Source: Prorocentrum cordatum (taxonomy: Eukaryota > Sar > Dinophyceae > Prorocentrales > Prorocentraceae). Taken from it: a DNA stretch of 40,000 nt. The notes beneath the pieces are model-generated. The model worked only from the letters and a program-made list of their open reading frames with translations, was not told the DNA's origin and did no database searches. Shown here piece by piece: positions 11,161-21,681 of the stretch (its first letter is position 1; each line of letters starts with the position of its first letter). Location of the stretch: NCBI GenBank assembly GCA_963575745.1, contig CAUYUJ010020186.1, positions 52,501 through 92,500 on the forward strand. Direction: 5' to 3'. Both the position numbers and the translations under genes were made by a program.

Positions 11161-11660
11161 GAGGATCAGGAGGAGACGGACGAGGGGCGGGAAGACGGAG
11201 GGGGGGGGAGGATAAGGGCGAGGATGAGGATGAGGATGAGGAGGAGGAGGAGGAGGAGGAGGAGGAGGAGGAGGAGGAGGAAGGGGAGGAAGAAAGGGGG
11301 AGGAGGAGGAGCAGGAGGAGGAGGAGGAGGAAGGAGGAGGAGGAGGAGGAGGAGAGGAGGAGACGGGAGGAGGGGGAGGGGAGGGAGAGGAGGAGGAGGA
11401 GGAGGAGGAGGAGGAGGAGGAGGAGGAGGAGGAGGAAGGGGAGGAATAAAAGGGGGGGGATGAGGGGGAGAAGGAGAAGGAGGGGCAGGGTGAGGGGGAG
11501 TGGGTGAAGGAGGAGGAGGAGGAGGAGGAGGAGGAAGAGGAGGAGGAGGAGGAGGAGGAGGAGGAAGCGGAGGAGGAGGGTGAGGAGGAGGGGGAAGGAG
11601 GGGGATGGAGGAAGAGGAGGACGAGGAGGAGGACGAGGAGGAGGGAAAGGAGGGCGAGGA
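11161..11660. repeat. GGA/GAG purine microsatellite
   Basis: About 500 bases of GGA/GAG repeats with GGGG interruptions. The minus strand gives poly-Ser, Leu or Pro frames and the plus strand poly-Glu, Gly or Arg. These are not genes. Confidence 0.9.
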
Positions 11661-12220
11661 GTACGAAGAGCTCGGAGGTTTCCGAGAGAGCTCCTCCGAC
11701 GGCGATGAGGAAGTCTCGGAGAAGCCCATAGCCTTCCCAGAAGACATCCCCCTTCGCACCGCCGACCCGGACCGAACTCCATTAAAACCGCGCCCAATCT
11801 GGGGCTATACGCGGATAAGGCAAAGAACGCCGCGTGCCGCATACGCGTACGGCAGCTTCGTGCCGTGCCAGCTTCGGCGTTTTTTCCTGGCACCGCTTTG
11901 GAGCAGAAGCAAGCCCTAGGGCTGACCTGAACGTCGTTCGCGAACATGTGTTCTCGAACTGTTGACGAATCGCTCGCTTTAAACATCTCTGTCTTCCCTC
12001 AACCGAGCGGCCGTGGACAAGGCCCTTGGGGGCCCTGGAGTTCGCGAGCCTCGGAAGCCTTGACGAACCGTGTGCGAACATCCGAACGCGATCGTTGTTC
12101 ATCTTCCCGACCACATTATAGGGGACGCCTGGATTAGAACGGGAACAGACCGTAGACGGATCTACCCTGTCTCCGACCTGGTACCACGCCGAGCGCAGCG
12201 GCCGCACTGTCTGTATATAT
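11661..12220. other. Flank directly upstream of Helitron copy 1
   Basis: A minus-strand frame (12207-11782) begins with VGDRVDPS and, 20 residues on, VPYNVVGKMNNDR. This faintly recalls the region after a retrotransposon integrase core, but it is too short to call. The stretch ends CTGTATATAT (12211-12220) directly before the transposon. The preceding bases loosely resemble the 3' terminus of the two elements and may be the worn end of an older copy. Confidence 0.3.
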
Positions 12221-12245
12221 TCCCTTTTCTATATTTTTACAATCC
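12221..12245 (+). other. Helitron copy 1 left (5') terminus
   Basis: Begins TCCCTTTTCTATATTTTTAC. Copy 2 begins TCCTCTTCCTATATTTTTAC in the same context, after TATAT. Helitron 5' ends start with TC. The exact first base is inferred from the edge of homology and the TC rule. Confidence 0.65.
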
Positions 12246-12295
12246 GGGGGGGTGGGAACCCCCCCCCGGGAAATCGGACCCCCGGAATCTGGCGC

Positions 12296-13130
12296 TTTTG
12301 GGGCCCCTTGGACGCCTGGCAAGGGGGTCTCCCGAGCCTTCCGGGCCTCCTGGACGCCCCTGGCCGGCCTTCTGCATCTCTGGACGTCCCTAATGTCCTT
12401 GCGAAGCCTCCGCAGTGGGCTAGCGGGAAGCTCACAGAACGGCCCCAGAGCCTACAAGACGCTCCAAAAGGCCTTCCAAGACGCTTCCGAAGACGCCCCA
12501 AGAGGCCACAATTGTTGATTCCCCATGGTGTTTTTCGAAGTTTTTGGCTTTCTCGCCTTTTCGGCTTCCCGACGTTCCAAGACGGCCCAAGAGGCTCCCA
12601 ATACCGCCGCAACACGGTCCAAGAGGCCCCCTACACAGCCCCAACACGGCCCAAGCGGGCACCGAGACGGCCCAAGAAGCGCCCAAGAGGGCAACAAGGC
12701 CCCGATAAAGCCTCAAAGAAGGCCCCAGCGGGCGACCAAACATCTCAAGATCTAGCTTTCCGGTCCACGAGAGCCCCAAGAAGGCCTAAGAAAACCCCAA
12801 GAGGCGCCCCAACACACCCCCACGAGGCTCCGAGAGGCTCCAATCGGCCCCCAGGAGCCCCAAGCCCCAAAAAGACCCCATGAGGCTTCAAATCGACTCC
12901 CAAGAGGCTTCGCACCAGCTTCCCAGAAAAGCCCGAGAGGCGTACCACGCGATCCCCACAGGCCCCCAAAAGGCTCCCAAGAGATACGCCACACGGTCAT
13001 GGAAGTCGTTCAAAAAAAGCCAATGGAACTTCCAAAGGGCAGAAAGCTTCAGAAGGCCCCTCAAATCCCTCAGTTCCGATGACGGCCCAACAGGGCCCCA
13101 AAACCATCCAAAAGAGCTCCAAGAGGGCCC
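12296..13130. repeat. Degenerate CCAAGA/GGCCCC array in element 5' region
   Basis: Irregular repetition of units such as GGCCCAAGAGGCTCC and CCAAGACGGCCC. The same kind of array is in the same place in copy 2 (23740-24310) and shorter stretches lie in the ORF2-ORF3 spacers. A T-rich segment at about 12515-12585 is homologous to 23890-23965 of copy 2. No coding potential is accepted here. Confidence 0.7.
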
Positions 13131-13140
13131 AGAATCTCCG

Positions 13141-13193
13141 AATCCCAGTTTCGCGACATTCCCGTGAGGCACGTGCGTCGCGAAACCTGCATT
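13141..13193. repeat. Intergenic stem-loop A1 (copy 1, before Rep-helicase)
   Basis: GTTTCGCGAC (13148-13157) pairs perfectly with GTCGCGAAAC (13177-13186), with weaker extension on both sides. Same family as the stem-loops at 18006 and 19641, and at the position of 24413 in copy 2. Confidence 0.75.
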
Positions 13194-13275
13194 ATGTCGA
13201 TTTCGGTGTCCCACGTGCGTATTTCTTACAGCAGAGCCCGTGTTCTTTTACCTCCACGCTCGTTGTGTACATGCA

Positions 13276-13296
13276 TCCGTAGCCTTCGGCTTTAAC
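13276..13296 (+). other. Degenerate spliced-leader relic before Rep-helicase, copy 1
   Basis: TCCGTAGCC-TTCGGCTTTAA resembles the DinoSL leader (CCGTAGCCATTTTGGCTCAA) with a 2-base gap. Copy 2 has TCCGTAGCCGTTGGCTTACA at the same site. It ends about 36 bases before the ATG at 13333. The first nine bases are exact. Confidence 0.55.
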
Positions 13297-13332
13297 TTTT
13301 TCCCGTGCCGACACTCGCATACCACCTCGAGC

Positions 13333-16300
13333 ATGTCGGTATTCACCTGTTTCGATTGTGGTAACTGTCTTCCTTCAAACGCTTACTCCCCTACCCAACT
13401 GCTGCAATCCAATCGAGCCTGCATATCGCGCGCCCGCCTACGGGAAACGCAATCCAGAGCAACGACCAAACAAGGGACCTTTCAACGCGCTCGCTGCGGG
13501 AAGCTTCGAGACCGCAGGCTCTTTAGCAAGACTATGCTGGAAAAGCCAGTTCACGCCCGTGTTTGCGGCACCTGTACCTCGGCGGACGCCCCTAGCAAGA
13601 GCTCCTCTCTTGCTCACGCTGCGGGGAACTCCAAGATAAAACTCACTACACGCCCAGCCAGCTCAAAGCGCCCAGCCGTGCGCGGGCGTGCTCGTCCTGC
13701 ATCAAGCCCGCCCATGTATGCCGCGCGCCTGCGGCCCTTCAATCCATAACGTTGGGGCCTCGGGATTGCATTTGCGCTCGCTGTGGCGTCGCCCGATTCT
13801 CTGGGGAATACGCGGGCTTCTGCTGTCAGTTTGGCAAGCGCGCAATCGATTTCACGAGATACTTCGCGGCGCCTGGGCCTGCGCTGCTGCAAACATACCG
13901 CTGCGACGGATTCAGCGCACACTCTCGGGCATACAACAACCTCTTCGGGCTCGCCGTGCACGACATCCAGTCCAGCACCACAGAGCGGGAAACCAGTTTT
14001 ACGCCCAACAAACCTTCCTTCATGCGCATCCACGGGGCAATGTACAGGAAAACATGGACGCCGGAGGGAGCCAACGCCGTGCAGTACATTGTCGTCGACC
14101 CCCAACTTCGGTCGCAAACGGCGGAACGTTTGCAGCTGAAACCCAACATTGTCCGTGCCCTCGAGCGCCACGTCCTCCACGGGAACCCGTGCATGGCGGC
14201 CATCCACAAGTTGAGCACCACTACGTCACGCTGCCCCGACGCTGCTCTGCGGCTTGAGTGGGACGAAGGCATTCAAGAGGTTGCTGCTATACTCGATTCT
14301 GCGGGCGGCGCTGGTACGTCGCCTCGCTCCGTCTACTTCCGTCTGCACAAAACCAACCAGTACGACTACATCCCGCCACTCAGCGAGCTGTACGAAGCGC
14401 TTTCCTACCCCCTGTGGTATCCTCGCGGCGGCAGAGGCTGGGCTCCAGACCTGAACACGCCTGACCACAACAAGATCACACACATGTGGTGGTACCGTCA
14501 GCAGGCGCTCCGACTACCGCACATGCATTTGTCTGGCCGGCTTTTCAACGAGTGGGTCATCAACATGTTCTGCCGGATGGAAGACGAGCGCTTGCAACAT
14601 GTCAAGGCTCTGCAGAGAACGTCTTTAGCGAAACGCTCGCAGCTTTGCGAAATGCTGGCCAACGCGCCTCCCGATCCTTCGGGTGGGCCCATGGCGGCGC
14701 AGCGGCATTATTTGCCATCTACCGTGCAAGGGTCGCCCCGCCATCTGCGCCGGCTGCGGATTGACGCGCTGGAGACCGCCCGCCGCCTGGGCGCCCCGAC
14801 TTGGTTCATCACACTCACATGCAACCCCCATTGGCCGGAGATTGAACGGGAACTCGAGGGCGGCCAGACCCACGCAGACAGACCAGACATAGTGGTCCGA
14901 GTGTTTCACGCCCGACTGCACCTCATAGTCAAATTCCTCCAGCACGAGTTCTGCGGGACAACCAAGTACTTCATGCGAGTCATCGAGTGCCAGAAGAGAG
15001 GCCCCCCCCACGCGCACATCGTCATTGGGTCGGCCAGCCCCCCCGCCAGCGCCGAGGAAGTGGACGCCTTCATCTCGTGCGAGCTGCCTCGTGCCAGCGG
15101 CCGGCTCCGTGACCTCGTCCTCCGACACATGGTGCACAAGTGCAATCGCGGTTGCCACCCGCACGACCCTGCCGACCCCTGCAACAAGGGCTGCCCCTGG
15201 CCCTTCCGACCCATGACCGAGTTTGACGGGCGCGGGCACCCTTTACACAAACGGCGGGATGGCGGCGGCCACTGTCCCAACTGCAGCTCTGGTCGCGCAG
15301 CATTCGGGGGGCGCGCTCTCTGCTGCAACCAACTCATCGTGGAGTACAACGGCGCACTTCTGCTCCTGTGGGGCGGGCACGCAAACGTGAAATTCGCGGG
15401 GCACGTGAACCTCTTCGAGTACCTCTACAAGTACATTTTCAAGGGGCCCGATTACACAATGTACGACATGCCCCCCCCGGATCGTTCAGACGACGAGATT
15501 GCAGACTGGCTCCGAGGCAGAAACCTATGCGCGACCGAATGCATGTGGCGCATATTCGGCTACGAAACGTACACGCGGACTCCCACTGTCGTGTGCCTAC
15601 CCGTCCATCTCCCCGGAGAAGATTGGGTATCCTACACGGACGGCTCGGAGCAACGTGCACTCGACGCCGCTTTCTCCGCCCTCATGCGGTACTTCGCTCG
15701 CCCGGCAGGACCCGTTTTCGACGGCTTGCTGTACGCGGAGTACTTCGAGCAGTTCCAGACGGCCACGACTCGACCTGCTTCCCTGAACGACCCGTCTCTG
15801 CACCCTGCCGAGAGGGGCCCTGACCTCGACGGAGGCGTCTGGACCGATCTTGCCCCCATCGACCAACGGCATTTCGTCTATCGACGCATGCGCGGCCAGC
15901 CGCCGCTCTGCCGATTGGAGATGAAGTTCCCCCAGCAGAAAGAGAAAATCGACCTCCGCCACATGCCGTTGCACTACCCGAAACGGTCTTTCCAAGATTG
16001 CCGCACCCACTTGGGTAGGTCCTACGCGACGTTCGAACAGGCCATGCTCGCGACTGGCCGTTTCACGCACAACACAGAGGCGCACGACACGATGCAGGAG
16101 CTCATCGATTTACGCTACACTGGGCACCAGCTTCGCTTCGTGTTCGTCCTGCTCCTCGACCAGGACAGCGCGCCGTGCGCTTTCTACAAGCGCTTCGCCA
16201 AGGCCCTGCAAAAGGATTACATCGATCGGGGCATGCCCCCCCAAGCTGCGCAGTTGTCACTGGCTTCGGCCTTGCTCCAGCTGTGGCTTCAGGCGGGCCA

Positions 16301-17908
16301 CGACAAATCCAAGTTAACCCACTCCCTGACATCGCGCAGCAAGTGGTGGAACAGCACGATCGGCCCGCTCTGCCTGAGGCAGAATCGCGCCGCTTGCGGC
16401 TGCTCGTGGAAGGCCCCCCAGAAACTAAACGACTGGCAGACGAGATCCAGTCGCAGTTCTCCGCTAGCACCGACGTATTCTGCTTCGTTCACGGCCGAGC
16501 CGGCACAGGGAAGTCCACTCTGGCCAACTACCTGACGCACGTTGCCGAGTCTACAGGGCACGTGGTGCTCAACGCAGCCACCACTGGCCAGGCCGCTCTC
16601 CAGTTAGCCCACGGTGCCACCGCCCACTCCACCTTCGGCATCCCCACGATTGATGACGATTGCATCGCTTCTACAGTAACCTCCAACACTGCGAAAGCAC
16701 GCCTGCTGGCAGAAACGAAGCTCCTGCAATGGGACGAATGGCCAATGGCGAAACGAACCTCGTGGGACTGCGTGGTGCACCTGCTGGAGAGTCTGCGGGC
16801 TGACCTCCCCGACGTATACGTGCCCAAGGTCGTGGTTTGCTACGGCGACTTCCGGCAAATCCCGCCCGTGGTGAAGTATTGCACGCGTGCTGAAATCGTC
16901 CAGCACTGCGTCCGCGCGCCCCCCACGTGGGCCCGCTTTCGCGTGCGCCATCTGCACCGCGCCCACCGCACCGCCACTGACGCCAAGTTCACAGAGTGGC
17001 TGGAGACCATCGGCAACGGCACGTGCCCCGCTCCTCACACATGGAACGAGCACACTGGCTACGTCGCATTATCCGGCCTCACTCAGGTGCACTCCGAGCA
17101 AGAAGCCATCGACTTCGCATTCCCGGCATTGCATGATCCCCACCGCTGCTCGAAGGCGAAAGTCGTGGCGACTACCAATGAGAGAGTGGACCACTTCAAC
17201 GCGCTCATCCTGAACCGGCTGGTGATGGTGCACGGCTATTCTGAACACTCGCACTACAGCGCAGACAGCGTCGAGGTTGACGCCAATTCCGTGTTAGATG
17301 ATTCCATGACCACCGAGTTCTTGAATACCCAGTCGCATTTGGGCGTTCCACCGCATCGACTCCGGTTGGTCCGCGGAGGCCTCTACGAGCTCATGCGCAA
17401 CCTGAACGGCAAGGAGCGCCTCATGAACCACACGCCCGTCATCCTCAAAGACGCCCATCGGTTTCACGTTGTGGTTACCACGCTGGACCAGCGCGAGTTC
17501 CCTATTCCACGCACCATCTTCCAGTGGACTCTCGGGAAAGGGGCTTGCACTGTACTGAGGAGGCAGCTCCCCTTGCGGCCCGCGTACGCCTCGACGTTCA
17601 ATGGAGCGCAGGGCGCAACGCTGGAGAAATGCGCTATCGACGCGAGGGCGGATCCCTTCGCCCACGGTCACCTGTACGTTGCTCTCGGTCGCGTGTCTCA
17701 CCGCAGCAACCTGCGTATACTTTCTTCTCCGGACCGCTGCGCGCCTGAAGGCGAGCCTCTCATCCGGAACGTGGTGTGGAAGGAGTTGCTCCTCTCCCAA
17801 GGCCTGGCTTGCGGCGCTGGCGAAAGGCCCCAACGAACGGGCCCTCCCGTGAAGCGCCCTGCCGCCGCCGCCGCGCGCGGCGCGCGCAAGCGGCCGGCGC
17901 GCAGCTGA
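13333..17908 (+). pseudogene. Helitron Rep-helicase, copy 1 (two frameshifts)
   Basis: Rolling-circle transposase: a HUH nuclease nicks and rejoins the element and a PIF1-type helicase unwinds it. It starts at ATG 13333, matching copy 2. The first part has C-x2-C zinc fingers (CFDCG and onward) of Stc1-like form, then the Helitron CICARC...CC..GK finger. FITLTCNPHWPE is Rep motif 1, HAH at 15009-15017 is the HUH motif, and EYLYKYIFKG at about 15417-15446 holds the paired tyrosines. Helicase motifs are GRAGTGKS (16493-16516), WDEWPM, GDFRQIPP and TFNGAQGAT. A 1-bp deletion near 13590 shifts frame inside the finger region, and a 2-bp AA insertion at 16316-16317 separates nuclease from helicase. 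Correcting for both gives 1,525 codons, close to copy 2. Protein identity to copy 2 is high (about 85-90% by eye). Confidence 0.93.
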
Positions 17909-18005
17909 CCTGCGTTGCACGTCTGCGCGCCCCTTTCGCGGACAAAGCTGCCCGTCACCGTCGCCATAGTACGCTTCGCTCTTTTTTTCTTTGCAGAATG
18001 CTCTG

Positions 18006-18058
18006 AATGCAGGTTTCGCGACTGCCCCCTTTGGCTGCCCCGTCGCCAAACCTGCATT
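18006..18058. repeat. Intergenic stem-loop A2 (copy 1, Rep-helicase to ORF2)
   Basis: AATGCAGGTTTCGCGAC (18006-18022) pairs with GTCGCCAAACCTGCATT (18042-18058), 16 of 17 positions, loop 19. It is preceded by AGAATGCTCTG, a block shared with the other stem-loops. Confidence 0.9.
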
Positions 18059-18210
18059 CCCTGCCCCACCGTTCGTTTGCCTCCACCGGACCCGCCACTG
18101 GCCCCCCCATCCTCTGCTCATGCGCCCGGGGCAAGCCAGCCCCGAGGTCTGGAATGCGGAGCAGCTCTGGCGCAGTTCTCACGCGCGCTCGCTCCCCCCC
18201 CCGCCCCTCT

Positions 18211-18230
18211 GCCGCATTTCGGCTCTGAAG
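18211..18230 (+). other. Possible worn spliced-leader relic before ORF2, copy 1
   Basis: GCCGCATTTCGGCTCTGAAG resembles the second half of DinoSL (CCATTTTGGCTCAA) with a 2-base insertion, 82 bases before the ORF2 ATG. Copy 2 has a similar stretch (GCAGTTTCTCGGCTCCAAAG, 29584-29603). The match is weak and it is listed because it falls at the expected site in both copies. Confidence 0.25.
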
Positions 18231-18311
18231 CAGCGCCAAGCTCAGCACGGCTTTAGTCTGCTTTGCCGTCCGCCACCACCCAGGCCCGCGGTTCTCCCGC
18301 ACTGCCGAGCG

Positions 18312-19217
18312 ATGCCCGTGCGTCAGAGCAACGCTGTCGTCGTGGACCCCGCCGCCCCGCGCCCTGCGGCCCAGGCGGCCCCTGGGGGGCGCACCAGCGG
18401 CACGCTCTACACCGTTGACATGGGCATCCAGATGCTTGGGGTCAAGATAGCCGGCAAGGTGGTCCACGACGCTGGCCTGCGGTTCACCCTCGCCGACGCG
18501 GCGTCCTTGCAGCCCGGTCAGCAGCGCTTGGCGCAGCGCCGCGCCCTGCCCACGGCGCCCGCCCCCCGGAAACGCTCGGCCCCGCCAGCCCAACCGCGTT
18601 TCAAGCCATTTCAAAAACGCTTCAACCGGGGAAATCTCCGAGGGAAGTTCTGTCGGACCTCGCCCCCCTCCCCCGCCAGCCTCCCCCCCCAGGTGACCCA
18701 GCGCGCGCGGGAGGAGCTCGCTTTGCCAGAGAAGCCGCGCAACGTCGAGTACCTGACCCACGGGCTCCTGCCTCCTCAGAGTGACGCGAGCCCCTACCAG
18801 GGCCGCTCCTGGACCTACTGCATCGACGTCGTGCCCACCACTTCCGGCGCCGTCAAGGCGGCTCTTGCGCACGGCGCTGCCCTCGCCACGTTCACCCTGG
18901 AGACCGCCTTCTTTGAAGCCGACATCTCCGTGCCCGCGTCGCCGACGGCGGCGGCCGGGAGCGCGTCTGCCCCCCTCCTTGGACAGCGCGTCAAGGTGAA
19001 CCGCACGGGCACCCGCGCCGATGGAGGCGAGCGGGCGGTCGCGGACCTCATCAGGTTCCGTTTCCGTGTCGACCCGTCGTTCCCAGCAAACCTGCGCAAG
19101 CAGGTCGACGCCATGGTGCAGAAGTACTCTGCGCACATCACGGTGGGCCCGTTCGACTGGCAGTGCGGCCCCCAGCCGCTCGCGGCCGCTCGCGAAGAAG
19201 CGCCCGTCGGCCTTTGA
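18312..19217 (+). CDS. Helitron ORF2, unknown conserved protein, copy 1
   Basis: Not recognised. Exon 1 (18312-18554, 81 codons) and exon 2 (from 18693) are separated by an inferred 138-bp intron starting GCGCCC and ending CCCAG|G. Identity with copy 2 drops at exactly those points; the intron has no in-frame stop, so the frame also reads through. Exon 1 has a Pro/Ala-rich start, then GTLYTVDMGIQMLGVKIAGK and a stretch ending in LQPGQ. Exon 2 has REELALPEKPRNVEY, WTYCIDVVPTTSGAVKAA, LLGQRVKVNRTGTRADGG and VGPFDWQ. Exon 1 is about 84% identical to copy 2. A small indel near 19185 shifts the last codons; the other frame reaches 19254 with the basic tail RKRPARH, as in copy 2 and at the Rep-helicase C-terminus. 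It could be a DNA-binding accessory factor, but nothing shown proves this. Confidence 0.7.
   Translation: MPVRQSNAVVVDPAAPRPAAQAAPGGRTSGTLYTVDMGIQMLGVKIAGKVVHDAGLRFTLADAASLQPGQQRLAQRRALPTAPAPRKRSAPPAQPRFKPFQKRFNRGNLRGKFCRTSPPSPASLPPQVTQRAREELALPEKPRNVEYLTHGLLPPQSDASPYQGRSWTYCIDVVPTTSGAVKAALAHGAALATFTLETAFFEADISVPASPTAAAGSASAPLLGQRVKVNRTGTRADGGERAVADLIRFRFRVDPSFPANLRKQVDAMVQKYSAHITVGPFDWQCGPQPLAAAREEAPVGL
18555..18692 (+). other. Inferred GC-AG intron in ORF2, copy 1
   Basis: Donor ACG|GCGCCC, acceptor CCCAG|GTGACC, phase 0, 138 bp. Defined by loss of similarity to copy 2 between two well-conserved exons. Confidence 0.6.
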
Positions 19218-19640
19218 CGGGCCAGTGCCCCGCAAGCGTCCCGCGCGCCACTGAGGGGCCGTGACAAGCGGGCAAGTGCCGCATTCCAGTCTGCCCGGCA
19301 TGCAGCGCCCATGTGGCGGCGCGCACTGGTGCACAGCTGTGAGTTTTTAAAGAGGCCGCCGCGCGCCTCCGGCGGGAGCCACGGTGGCCACCTCGGGCGC
19401 GGACGCGCCCGCGCTCCCACGACCGCGTCAGCTTTCTAGGTTGCACATTGCGCGTTCGTTCCGTGCGATGGCATCCGCTCTTCGGGTGCGCATCCGACGT
19501 TTGCATTTGCGCCGCGCTGCTGCTTGCGCGCCCCCAGTGCGCGCGTGCGCCAGTGACGACGTTTGCTGCGCCCCGCCGGGAAAAGCTGCCCGTCACCGTC
19601 GCCGCGTCAATTATCGCCCCCCCCATTGTAAAATGCTCCG

Positions 19641-19693
19641 AATCCAGGTTTCGCGACTTCCCCCTGCGGCGGCCCCGTCGCCAAACCTGCATT
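19641..19693. repeat. Intergenic stem-loop A3 (copy 1, after ORF2)
   Basis: AATCCAGGTTTCGCGAC (19641-19657) pairs with GTCGCCAAACCTGCATT (19677-19693), 15 of 17. It is preceded by AAAATGCTCCG as at the other sites. Confidence 0.88.
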
Positions 19694-20907
19694 CTCTGCC
19701 AGAAGGCTCTGTTGCCTGCAACGGAGCGGTTGCTGGCCCGCGAACCCCTCCACCGCGCGGGATTACTAACAGGAGTTCCTGAACCGCCGAAGCGGGGCCT
19801 CCCACTCCGACGCGCAATCAGCCCAAGTTCGTCAGCCACGGCGACCGCCTTGGAGCATTGCAGCCCGAACACATGAGGGCGCCCTGCCAAGCCCACGATG
19901 CCCTCGAGACAGAGCAGAAGGCCCACAGGAGCCCCAGTCTCGCTTCAAACGGCTTGGAAGCGCCCCATGGGACCCAAGACGGCCCCGAGAGCTTCATTTA
20001 GGATCTGAAAGACCCCCACTACGGGCGGCGCCGCCCCTTGGAGCATGTCCGCGCGAGGCCCTAGACGGTTCCAGTGGCCCCCACCAAAAGGCCCTAAAGC
20101 CACAAAAGGGCCCCCAAACAGTTTCAGGAGCATGAAGACCGCTTCAGGGAACCCCAAGATGCCCCCGAGTCTTCGCCCGCCCAGCGCACGATCGCCCGAG
20201 CCCCCCCGTCCGTTCGATACACGTTTTTCTCAAAACTCCCGCCCTTCGGGCCTGGTGCTCCGTTCGCATTTCATTCGCCGTTCGGCCGCAAGTTTTCGGC
20301 CTGCAAGACCATTCGTTCCATAAAAGACCCTTGCTTCCCGTGGGTCTGACTACAACCGATGACGTTTCGTGCGGGGGCTGGTTCGCATGCATTCGGTGCG
20401 TATCCACGCATAAGACATCCACCCATCCACCCACCAGTGCGTTCCACTATCGTCGTCGACCTCCGCCCCCTCATCGTTCTTCTGCTCCTCCTCTTACTCC
20501 TTCTCTCCTCGTATTCGTCCTCCGCGCCCCTCTCGCGTGCGCCAACATACGCGCGCGGCGCTGGGCAAAAGCAGCGACCATGATGCAGCCACCGTCTCCA
20601 TTGTTTTTATATTTTCTCCCATCTGGGGGTCGGCTGGAATCCCCGAGGTCCTCTTTCACCCATTTTCAGCCTCTGGGGGCCATCTTCGGTTCCCCGGATC
20701 CACCCGCAGTTCCGTTTACCCATTTGCACGCCTTTAGGGTAGCCCGGCGCCCCGTCCAAAATCCGAACAGAGCAAAGGGCACGTGCGTGCCCAGGTTCAT
20801 GCAACATCGTTCATTGCCCCGTTCTGCGAGTTGTTTGTGAGTTTCGTAGATGTCCTGTGGATGGTGTGTGTTCTGTGCGTGGTGTACTGTGTGTGTCTGT
20901 GTGATGC

Positions 20908-20940
<33 letters not shown>

Positions 20941-21617
20941 TGTGTGTGTGCATCCGGCACTCGCATCTGCGATGTGGTGCGCTCCCTGAGGAAAAGTGTG
21001 TGTGTGTGTGTGTGTGCGTTTGCGATGTTTCTGTGTGCGCGCACGCGTGTGTGCGCGTGCGTGCGCCGCGTCCACGGGGCCCTGGAGGCCCAAGGAGTTT
21101 CCTTGAGGCCGCAGAACCCCCCCGGAGGCTTTAGGACACCCCAGGGCCCAAGGCCCCCACGGGCCCGAAAACCCAAAACGGCCCAGAAGGCCACAGAACG
21201 CCCCAGGAGACCCCCCGGAAGCCCCCGGAGGCTTTGAAGCGGGGCCTCGACACAGAGCAAGAAGGTCTGGGTTACCAAGAAGTACCAGGGGATACCTCGG
21301 GGCTCCATTTTGGGAAGATGGTTCACGCAGAAACGACATTCTCTGACGATCGGTGTCCAAATGATGGACTTCGCAATGTGTTCTTACACGTGTCATGTTC
21401 ACACTTATAAATACTATGTGGTGTTTGGCCTGTCTCGCAAGATCTGCGAAAGGATTGCATTCGATTGGCATCTTTGGGAGGATGTTTGTAGAGAAACGGC
21501 CGGAAAACTCAATGACGGACGCATTCATTCCCTCTGAATTCTCTACTTATTCGTGGAAGTGCGTGTGATGATGCACATATGTGCACTTTTCCCCCAACAT
21601 AACAGACAGCTTCAATT
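19694..21617. other. ORF2-ORF3 spacer of copy 1, no gene seen
   Basis: About 1.9 kb. Contains CCAAGACGGCCCC-type degenerate repeats (19900-20150 and 21080-21240), pyrimidine-rich stretches near 20470-20530 and a GT microsatellite. Copy 2 has a longer spacer of similar character (30625-33334). No recognisable gene or RNA. Confidence 0.55.
20884..21070. repeat. GT/CA microsatellite, interrupted
   Basis: Runs of GTGTGT at 20884-20950 and 20996-21020, with variant GCGT units to about 21065, separated by about 45 bases of unique sequence. Confidence 0.9.
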
Positions 21618-21639
21618 TCCGTAGCCATTTTGGCTCAAA
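21618..21639 (+). other. Near-perfect dinoflagellate spliced-leader relic before ORF3, copy 1
   Basis: The 22 bases match the DinoSL consensus (core CCGTAGCCATTTTGGCTCAA) at 21 positions; only the last G is A. It is followed by ACACCATTG rather than by GT, so it is not an SL RNA gene. It sits 42 bases before the ORF3 ATG, as expected if a trans-spliced mRNA was reverse transcribed and put back into the genome. The equivalent site in copy 2 has a more worn version. Confidence 0.92.
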
Positions 21640-21681
21640 CACCATTGCGCCTTCAAGGGTGAGGGTGAAGTCGCGGTGACC

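Noticed and set aside
11032-11986. Poly-Leu/Ser/Pro and poly-Glu/Arg frames
   Set aside because: Shadows of the GGA microsatellite.
21304-21318. CCATTTTGGGAAG, leader-like
   Set aside because: Only about ten bases match and no gene follows.
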